DNA from: Actinocrinis sp046724665
GTDB taxonomy: Bacteria; Actinomycetota; Actinomycetes; Streptomycetales; Catenulisporaceae
Assembly: GCA_046724665.1 (NCBI GenBank)
Contig: JBKOWZ010000009.1
Span: 1-26,365, forward strand
Reading direction: 5' to 3'
DNA: 26,365 nt
A program made the position numbers and the translations under genes. The notes beneath the pieces were generated by a model that made no database searches, was not told where the DNA came from, and saw only the letters and a program-made list of their open reading frames with translations. The number at the start of each line of letters is the position of its first letter. The first letter of the stretch is position 1. This document shows, piece after piece, positions 21,630 through 26,365 of the stretch.

Positions 21630-22217
21630 TCAGGTGTTCTGGGCTTCCCAGGTCAGGGTGACGTTCGGAGTGGAACCGCCCTGGGCGGAGTTCGGCGCCG
21701 AAGAGGAGAACGTCCAGCTGATCTGGTAGGTCAGCGACTCCGGAAGACCGGTGCCGGTCAGCGATCCGGCCGACACTCCGTTGGCGTAGCTGGTCGCCGC
21801 CGTGGTCAGCGCGGCGAGCGTGCCGGTGAACTCGGTCGCCGTCGAGCTGAAGCTGGAGCAGCTGGCGTACGTACCGCCGGTCCCCAGCTGGATCGTGAGG
21901 TTGATGTACGCACTGATGTCGTTGGTCACCGCCGTGCCCAGCGAGGTGTACAACTTCACCGTCGAGGGCACCGTGCCGGTCGAGCTGACCTTCAGGCACT
22001 TGGACCCGGTCGCGCCCGGCACGAGGTTCGTCAGGGCGAACATCGGCCCGGTGCTGTCGTTGGTCAGCCCCAGGCTCGAGGCGTTCCACGTGTTCGGACC
22101 GTTGCTCGTGGTGGCCGAGAAGGCCGCGTACGAGGCCTGCCACACCACCATTGCGCTCAGGGCCAGGCCGAGGGGCACGGGCAGCAGCCGCGCGGTCCAC
22201 CGCAGCGCCGCTTTCAT
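21630..22217 (-). CDS. TasA/CalY-like SipW-dependent secreted protein
   Basis: 195 residues from ATG 22217; the frame continues upstream to 22343, but that part lacks protein character and the signal peptide begins at MKAALRWTARLLPVPLGLALSAMVVWQASYAAFSATTSNG. The h-region followed by AAFSATTSN...NTWNASSLGL is the SipW-type signature seen in TasA and camelysin (CalY) proteins. The mature part (FALTNLVPGATGSKCLKVSSTGTVPSTVKLY...VTLTWEAQNT) has the expected beta-sandwich pattern with two cysteines (C74, C120) that may pair. In Bacillus, TasA forms biofilm fibres; whether this protein polymerises is inference. First gene of the unit; the propeller starts 45 bp after its stop. The ribosome site is probably GGGGGCGATCTG directly before the ATG. 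Confidence 0.84.
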   Translation of the reverse strand: MKAALRWTARLLPVPLGLALSAMVVWQASYAAFSATTSNGPNTWNASSLGLTNDSTGPMFALTNLVPGATGSKCLKVSSTGTVPSTVKLYTSLGTAVTNDISAYINLTIQLGTGGTYASCSSFSSTATEFTGTLAALTTAATSYANGVSAGSLTGTGLPESLTYQISWTFSSSAPNSAQGGSTPNVTLTWEAQNT

Positions 22218-22253
22218 CAGATCGCCCCCGCGTGAAGCGCGGACTCGGATCGC

Positions 22254-22268
22254 ACCGGCAGCGCCGGT
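22254..22268 (-). promoter_or_regulatory. Leader hairpin of the TasA-like operon
   Basis: ACCGGC and GCCGGT are perfect 6-bp arms around AGC, 37 bp upstream of the TasA-like start. It would form a tight RNA hairpin in the leader if transcription starts further upstream. Confidence 0.35.
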
Positions 22269-22329
22269 CGTGTTATCGCATCCATTCCCCGCTACCTCCA
22301 GCCATTCGATCGCCTGCCTGCAGCGTGCA

Positions 22330-22350
22330 TTACCCACATTCACCGGGTAA
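22330..22350. promoter_or_regulatory. Candidate operator TTACCC-N9-GGGTAA
   Basis: Perfect 6-bp arms (22330-22335 and 22345-22350), about 115 bp upstream of the TasA-like gene. It is the right distance for a regulator of that operon; the protein is unknown. Confidence 0.4.
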
Positions 22351-22638
22351 AGCGGGCAGCGCCACTTGAGTCGAAGATTTCCACTGATTGGGTCAGTCCC
22401 AGCGACCGGACGACAGTTACGCGGGATTGCCGGCGATATCTGCCCGCGTCACGTAGGTGCGCAGCGTCATCTTTGCGGAAAGGCTCACACGCGGGAGGTG
22501 TTGCCGCAGTTCACTGGCCATCCATGGAAGGCTGCTGTACAAGAAACCATCGATACGGGCGCCTTTTCCAGAGGCGCCGGTCGTAAATGTTCCAGCGAAC
22601 GCGCGGTCGCATAGAATGTAATTCTCGGCCGATGATTC

Positions 22639-22660
22639 TTCTGAATGAACTTATTCAGAA
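22639..22660. terminator. 8-bp AT-rich inverted repeat after the YdeI-like gene
   Basis: TTCTGAAT (22639-22646) and ATTCAGAA (22653-22660) are perfect arms with a 6-base loop, 58 bp past the stop of the leftward YdeI-like gene. It may be a terminator for that gene or an operator for the TasA-like locus; its low G+C content favours the second. Confidence 0.4.
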
Positions 22661-22717
22661 TTACCGTGCCGGAAATTCTGGTGCGCGGCGAATCCGCCGC
22701 CGGCGATGAGGCGCGCG

Positions 22718-23296
22718 TCAGTGCAGCGTCTCGCCGCGCTCGAGCATCGCGACGAACTTCGCGATCCGGTCGGCGCGGGTCTGCGGCCGCTTGGCCTCGT
22801 GGATGCGGTAGAGCACCGAGTACCGGTTCGCCCCGGTGAGCGTGGCGAAGAAGGCCGCGGCCTTCGGGTTCGCGTCGAGCGCCGCCTGTAGGTCCGGCGG
22901 CACCTGGGCGGCGGCCTGGCTCTCGTACGCGCGCTCCCATCGGCCGTCCGCCTGTGCCGCCTCGACCTCGCGCAGCCCCGGCGGCTGCATCCGGCCCTGC
23001 GCGACCAGCGCGAGCGCCTTCTGCGTGTTCACCTTCGACCAACGGCTCCCCGGCCGGCGCGGGGTGAACCGTTGCAGCCACCAGGCCTCGTCCACGCCGC
23101 TCTTCTGCCCGTCGATCCAGCCGTAGCACAGCGCCTCTTCGAGCGCTTCCGCGTAGGTCACGGTCGGGATGCCGGACTCCTTCTTCGCGATCTTCAGCCA
23201 GAGGCCGTCCGGCGTGTCGGCGTGGTGCGCGGCCAGCCAGGCCGCCCACTGCCGCGCGGAGGCGAAGGAGAGCACGAGTCGTTCCATGCCGTTCAT
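22718..23296 (-). CDS. YdeI/OmpD-associated family protein
   Basis: 192 residues, soluble, no signal. Family landmarks are ARQWAAWLAAHHADTPDGLWLKIAKKESG, then YAEALEEALCYGWIDGQKSGVDEAWWLQRFTPRRPGSRWSKVNTQKALALVAQGRMQPPG, and a C-terminal AFFATLTGANRYSVLYRIHEAKRPQTRADRIAKFVAMLERGE. The family is widespread in bacteria; its biochemical role is not established, although an E. coli member has been linked to peptide resistance. ATG 23296 is chosen (GGTGA close upstream); ATG 23287, three codons later, is equally possible. The frame upstream to 23593 overlaps the divergent gene and is not coding. It is transcribed away from the DUF2567 gene across a 94-bp spacer. Confidence 0.9.
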   Translation of the reverse strand: MNGMERLVLSFASARQWAAWLAAHHADTPDGLWLKIAKKESGIPTVTYAEALEEALCYGWIDGQKSGVDEAWWLQRFTPRRPGSRWSKVNTQKALALVAQGRMQPPGLREVEAAQADGRWERAYESQAAAQVPPDLQAALDANPKAAAFFATLTGANRYSVLYRIHEAKRPQTRADRIAKFVAMLERGETLH

Positions 23297-23390
23297 CGAA
23301 TCACCAGGCGCCGACAACGCACCCCGCTCCGGCCGCGCACACCCCGCCCCCCGCGCGACAAGCTCGGGAACACGTGAAAAGCTGTGCGCG

Positions 23391-24110
23391 ATGAGCACTG
23401 AGACGCCTTGGCCGACACCGCTGCCGTCGCCGCAGCACGACGAGAATCCGCCGCACTCCGTCCATCTGCTCTGGCGCGCGCTGCGCTCGGACGCCATCGC
23501 TTTGGCCGTGGTCGGCGCGGCCAGCGTGGCGGCGGGTTTCCCGGTCGGCGCGCTGTGGCGGTGGAGCGCGCCGGCGGTGCTCGGCGTCGTCAACCAAGGG
23601 CTCGTGTATCCCGCGGCGCCGGAGAGTGAGACCGCCGTAGCGCGCGACGGCTGGTTCGTGCTGTACGCGTGTGTCGCGGCGGTGCTGCTGGCGCTGTTCG
23701 CCTTCCTGCGCTACCGCCGCGAGGCCGGCATGGGCGCGGCGCTAGGGCTCGTGGCCGGCGGCATCGCGGGCGGGTATCTCGCGGCCTGGTTCGGCCACGT
23801 CATCGGGCCCGGACACGGCTCGCTCGTCCGGGCCGCGCAGGCGGCGGCGAACGGGACGAGCTTCGAACTGCCGCTCAGCGTGCGCGCGGTCGGGGCGGTC
23901 TGGCTGTGGCCCGCGGTCGCCGCCGGCCTGTTCTTCTTCCTGATGCTGCTGTTCGGGCCCGCGCAGCCGGAACTTGAGCACGAGCCGTTCCCCACGTGGG
24001 GCGAGTTCCACCCGGAGACGGACACGAGCCGGGCCGCGCGCAACGGATTCGGCGAGCCCTCGGACGGCCGGACCGATCCGCCGCATCCCCCGGCCGCGTC
24101 AGCGCCCTGA
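23391..24110 (+). CDS. DUF2567-like membrane protein
   Basis: 239 residues from ATG 23391. A Pro-rich cytoplasmic N-terminus (about 1-30) is followed by four hydrophobic helices: about 35-58 (DAIALAVVGAASVAAGFPVGALW), 85-104 (GWFVLYACVAAVLLALFAF), 114-136 (ALGLVAGGIAGGYLAAWFGHVIG) and 166-190 (AVGAVWLWPAVAAGLFFFLMLLFG). A charged C-terminal tail follows. The layout matches the actinobacterial DUF2567 family of unknown function. The ribosome site is weak (GTGAAAAG 13 bases upstream), so leaderless or near-leaderless expression is possible. Its 3' end overlaps the convergent regulator by 12 bp. Confidence 0.75.
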   Translation: MSTETPWPTPLPSPQHDENPPHSVHLLWRALRSDAIALAVVGAASVAAGFPVGALWRWSAPAVLGVVNQGLVYPAAPESETAVARDGWFVLYACVAAVLLALFAFLRYRREAGMGAALGLVAGGIAGGYLAAWFGHVIGPGHGSLVRAAQAAANGTSFELPLSVRAVGAVWLWPAVAAGLFFFLMLLFGPAQPELEHEPFPTWGEFHPETDTSRAARNGFGEPSDGRTDPPHPPAASAP

Positions 24111-24677
24111 GCCGCCGCGCGGACCGGTGGACCGGCGTGTGGCCTGCCACCGCTCCAGCAGGCCCGGCATCTCGCCGCGTAGGAAGTCGAAGAAGTCCCG
24201 CATCTCGACGACGCGTGAGCCCGCGGGGGTGCCCGGTCCGCCCAGGCCATCGACCGCGTCATCGACTGCTGAGATGATCGTGTCGTAGAACCGCGCTTTG
24301 GTCGCCGCGGTCGCGTACCACGTGTCGTCGGGCAGCCGATAGCGGTCGCGCCGCGACCCGGGAACGGCCTCGCGCCAGACGAGTTCGAGCTGGGTCAGAT
24401 ACCGGACGGCGCCCGAGATCGCGGCCGCACTCGCGTCGAGCCGGGTCGCCAGTTCGGTCGCGGTCAGGCCGGGCTCGTCGGCGGCCATCAGCGCGAACAG
24501 TACCCGCCCCGCCATCCGCGGAAAGCCCCAGTCGGCGAAGATCAGCGCGAGCCGCTCGACGAGGCGGCGCACCGCCTCCTCGTCCCGAGCGCCGTGGAAG
24601 GACCGCTCGTCCTCCTCGTCTGCGGCACTGCGGACGATCTCCTCATCCGGGCGGCCGACCTTGTCCGGGACCGCCAT
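24099..24677 (-). CDS. GbsR/MarR-family transcriptional regulator
   Basis: 192 residues from ATG 24677. A winged helix-turn-helix spans about 35-110: RLVERLALIFADWGFPRMAGRVLFALMAADEPGLTATELATRLDASAAAISGAVRYLTQLELVWREAVPGSRRDRYRL, the GbsR-type MarR signature. A C-terminal helical region (about 115-185) is likely for dimerisation. The frame is open to GTG 24767 and ATG 24758, but that stretch has AT-rich third positions, a TAAAAT promoter-like hexamer and half of a palindromic operator, so I regard it as promoter DNA; either longer start remains possible. The gene is divergent from the ABC exporter, with a perfect palindrome between them, so repression of the exporter and of itself is likely. 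Confidence 0.88.
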   Translation of the reverse strand: MAVPDKVGRPDEEIVRSAADEEDERSFHGARDEEAVRRLVERLALIFADWGFPRMAGRVLFALMAADEPGLTATELATRLDASAAAISGAVRYLTQLELVWREAVPGSRRDRYRLPDDTWYATAATKARFYDTIISAVDDAVDGLGGPGTPAGSRVVEMRDFFDFLRGEMPGLLERWQATRRSTGPRGGSGR

Positions 24678-24759
24678 CGACTGCGTGTCCAGCGCCGCCG
24701 CCTCCTCACCATCACCGTCACCAGTGGTCAACTCAAGGCGCCATTTTATCTGCTTCATA

Positions 24760-24781
24760 GATTTCACAAAGTTGTGAAATC
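24760..24781. promoter_or_regulatory. Palindromic operator GATTTCACAA-AG-TTGTGAAATC
   Basis: Perfect 10-bp arms (24760-24769 and 24772-24781) with a 2-base centre, a classic dimeric winged-helix operator. It covers the -35 hexamer of the exporter promoter and lies in the promoter side of the divergent GbsR/MarR gene. The regulator next door is the obvious candidate to bind it. Confidence 0.8.
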
Positions 24782-24799
24782 AGTGTAGCTTGCCGCCCA
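24763..24799 (+). promoter_or_regulatory. Exporter promoter, probably giving a leaderless mRNA
   Basis: TTCACA (24763-24768), a 17-bp spacer and TAGCTT (24786-24791) form a good vegetative promoter. Transcription would start about seven bases after the -10, at or next to the ATG at 24799, and no ribosome site is visible before that ATG. Leaderless messages are common in actinomycetes. Confidence 0.65.
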
Positions 24800-25743
24800 T
24801 GGAGACGACAGCTGTGTCCGCGGCGGCAATCGGCACTCCCGCGATCGAGATCGCCGGTCTGCGCAAGGACTTCGGGCGCACCCGCGCCCTCGACGGCCTG
24901 GACCTGCGGGTCGCGCCCGGCGAGGTGCACGGCTTCCTCGGCCCCAACGGCGCGGGCAAGTCCACCACCATCCGCGTCCTGCTCGGCCTGCTGCGTGCCG
25001 ACGCCGGGACGGTCCGGCTGCTCGGCGGCGACCCGTGGCGTGACGCGGTGCGCCTGCACCGCCGCCTCGCCTACGTGCCCGGCGACGTGACGCTGTGGCC
25101 GAACCTGAGCGGGGGAGAGGCGATCGACCTGCTCGGCGAGCTGCGCGGGGGCTACTCGCCCGGCCGGCGCGACGAGCTGATCGCACGGTTCGAGCTCGAC
25201 CCGCGAAAGAAGGGCCGCGCCTACTCGAAGGGCAACCGGCAGAAGGTGGCGCTGATCGCCGCGTTCGCCGGGGAGCCGGAACTGCTCATCCTCGACGAGC
25301 CGACCTCGGGCCTCGACCCGCTGATGGAGGCGGTCTTCCGGCAGTGCGTCGCCGAGGCGCGCGGGCGCGGGGCGACCATCCTGCTCTCCAGCCACATCCT
25401 GTCCGAGGTGGAAGAACTCTGCGACCGAGTTTCGATCATCCGGTCCGGCCGCACCGTGGACACCGGCAGCCTCGCCGAACTGCGGCACCTGGCGCGCACG
25501 ACGATCACCGCCGAACTTGACCGCCCCGTCCGCGGCCTCAACGGCGTTCCCGGCGTGCACGGCCTCGCCGTCGAGGACTCGACGCTGCACTGCCAGGCCG
25601 ACCCCGAGGCGCTCGAAGCCGTGCTGCGCGCGCTCACCGAGGCCGGAGTGCGTGCCCTGACAAGTCGGCCGCCGACGCTCGAAGAACTCTTCATCAGGTA
25701 CTACTCGTCCTCGCACGACGACGAGGCGGTGCCCGTCCGATGA
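24799..25743 (+). CDS. ABC transporter ATP-binding protein, antibiotic/drug export type
   Basis: 314 residues from ATG 24799; TTG 24790 is a less likely alternative. The nucleotide-binding domain (about 15-235) has Walker A GPNGAGKST, a signature region YSKGNRQKV in place of LSGGQ, Walker B LLILDEPTSGLDP, and the H-loop LLSSHILSEVEELCDR. A C-terminal domain of about 80 residues ends in PTLEELFIRYYS, as in DrrA-like exporters. The altered signature sequence is common in this exporter subgroup. The stop overlaps the permease start (ATGA, 25740-25743), so the two are coupled. Substrate unknown; drug, polyketide or lipid export is typical of relatives. Confidence 0.94.
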   Translation: METTAVSAAAIGTPAIEIAGLRKDFGRTRALDGLDLRVAPGEVHGFLGPNGAGKSTTIRVLLGLLRADAGTVRLLGGDPWRDAVRLHRRLAYVPGDVTLWPNLSGGEAIDLLGELRGGYSPGRRDELIARFELDPRKKGRAYSKGNRQKVALIAAFAGEPELLILDEPTSGLDPLMEAVFRQCVAEARGRGATILLSSHILSEVEELCDRVSIIRSGRTVDTGSLAELRHLARTTITAELDRPVRGLNGVPGVHGLAVEDSTLHCQADPEALEAVLRALTEAGVRALTSRPPTLEELFIRYYSSSHDDEAVPVR

Positions 25744-26365
25744 GCGCGTCAAGCAGCCAGTCGCACGCGCTCGCGGGCACGCGAGTCCTGCTCCGCCTCG
25801 CCTCGCGCCGCGACCGGATCATGCTGCCGGTGTGGGTCTACGTGCTGATCGCGGCCTCGGCCTCGACCGCGTACAGCTTCAAGGGCCTGTATCCGACCGA
25901 ATCCTCGCGCGCGCAGTTCGCCGCGACCATCAACGCGACGCCGTCCACGCTAGCTGTCTACGGTCCCGTACACGCCACCTCGCTCGGCGGGATCACCGCG
26001 TGGCGTATCGCGGTGCTGACGGCCACGCTCGCCGGGGTCATGTCGATCCTCCTGGTGGTGCGGCACACTCGGGCCGAGGAACAGACGGGGCGTCAGGAAC
26101 TGCTCGGCGCCGCATCGGTCGGCCACCGGGCTCCGCTCGCGGCGGCGCTCGGCATCGCGCTGCTCGCGAACGCCGGCGTGGCGCTGGGAACCTGCGTGGT
26201 CCTGCCCTTCCTCGGCTGCGGCTTCGCCGGCGCACTCGCGCTCGGGCTCGCGGTCGGCGCGTCCGGCTGCTTCTTCGCGGGCCTGGCCGCCGCCTCGGCG
26301 CAGATCGCGCAGGCCTCGCGTGCCGCCAACGGCCTGGCCACCGCGGTGCTCGGCGCGAGCTACCT
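25740..26365 (+). CDS. ABC transporter permease, antibiotic export type, 3' end outside window
   Basis: Begins at ATG 25740 inside the ATPase stop and stays open to the end of the window (208 codons). The sequence starts MSASSSQSHALAGTRVLLRLASRRDRIMLPVWVYVLIAA and continues with hydrophobic helices at about 28-45, 97-118, 144-168 and 172-195. A conserved cytoplasmic RHTRAEEQTGRQELLGAASVGH segment lies between helices. This matches large ABC-2-like permeases annotated as polyketide antibiotic exporters, usually about 500-550 residues, so more than half is missing. It works with the preceding ATPase and is likely controlled by the palindrome upstream. Confidence 0.88.
   Translation, partial: MSASSSQSHALAGTRVLLRLASRRDRIMLPVWVYVLIAASASTAYSFKGLYPTESSRAQFAATINATPSTLAVYGPVHATSLGGITAWRIAVLTATLAGVMSILLVVRHTRAEEQTGRQELLGAASVGHRAPLAAALGIALLANAGVALGTCVVLPFLGCGFAGALALGLAVGASGCFFAGLAAASAQIAQASRAANGLATAVLGASY

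Larger units (their letters stand above)
22218..22717. other. 500-bp AT-richer intergenic region upstream of the TasA-like locus
   Basis: No convincing gene on either strand. It contains ACCGGC-AGC-GCCGGT (22254-22268) in the leader of the TasA-like mRNA, TTACCC-N9-GGGTAA (22330-22350), GGCGCCT-N7-AGGCGCC (22558-22578) and TTCTGAAT-N6-ATTCAGAA (22639-22660). A TAGAAT hexamer (22612-22617) looks like a plus-strand -10 but no plus-strand gene follows. Base composition is visibly less G+C-rich than the flanks, so this may be a control region or a remnant of transferred DNA. Confidence 0.55.

Noticed and set aside
22645..22839. Small plus-strand gene after the TAGAAT hexamer
   Set aside because: No ribosome site, mostly antisense to the YdeI-like gene, and composition turns Arg/Ser/Ala-rich as in shadow frames.
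23169..23390. Longer start for the DUF2567 protein
   Set aside because: The extension is antisense to the YdeI-like gene and its divergent promoter; ATG 23391 begins the recognisable protein.
1..26365. tRNA, rRNA, CRISPR arrays, prophage or integrase genes
   Set aside because: None were recognised. The only mobile-type signal is the 166-bp inverted-repeat element at 19090-19255.

Overview
The window is chromosomal DNA from a high-GC Gram-positive bacterium of the Actinomycetota. Third codon positions are almost all G or C, GTG and TTG starts are frequent, and the gene families are typical of filamentous, soil-living, polysaccharide-degrading actinomycetes. A streptomycete or a Catenulispora/Actinospica-type relative fits; the genus cannot be fixed from sequence alone. 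The housekeeping frame is a TraR/DksA zinc-finger protein, lspA and an RluD-type pseudouridine synthase at the left and dnaE near the right. This is the order I recall from Streptomyces chromosomes, with accessory genes placed between them.

Layout. (1) 1-2132: DksA-like protein, lspA and an rluD-type gene, the last two overlapping by ATGA. (2) 2157-3213: a fluoride riboswitch candidate and two overlapping fluoride-channel (CrcB/Fluc) genes. (3) 3256-4535: a secreted GH18 chitinase behind a DasR-type operator, closed by a strong terminator. (4) 4504-6636 (-): a polysaccharide deacetylase fused to a family 2 glycosyltransferase, resembling MatB-type exopolysaccharide proteins. (5) 6819-10170 (-): a membrane Ser/Thr kinase, an ECF-like sigma factor and a membrane protein that is probably its anti-sigma partner. 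(6) 10351-12466: a DUF1702 protein (-) divergent from an AraC-family regulator (+). (7) 12505-15465: two secreted CBM2 proteins, a zinc metalloprotease and a CE3-like SGNH esterase, each with plant-polysaccharide-type operators upstream, closed by a 17-bp terminator. (8) 15532-19083: dnaE. (9) 19090-19255: a MITE-like element with 20-bp perfect terminal inverted repeats. (10) 19252-22217 (-): a compact four-gene locus with a TasA/CalY-like protein, a seven-bladed propeller, a SipW-type signal peptidase and a second secreted protein. (11) 22218-24767: a long intergenic region, a YdeI-like protein, a DUF2567 membrane protein and a GbsR/MarR regulator. (12) 24760-26365: a perfect palindrome between that regulator and an ABC exporter operon that leaves the window.

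How the genes may work together. Regions 3, 4 and 7 look like carbon-source and cell-surface genes under sugar-responsive repressors of the DasR, LacI/CebR and xylanase-box types. Region 5 looks like a surface-signal-to-transcription module. Region 9/10 is the least ordinary part: a dedicated signal peptidase sits in one transcription unit with two proteins whose N-termini both look like its substrates, and with a propeller related to virginiamycin B lyase that appears to lack the lyase's catalytic histidines. I infer a cell-surface fibre or coat assembly locus. All functional calls rest on recognised motifs; no database search was run.
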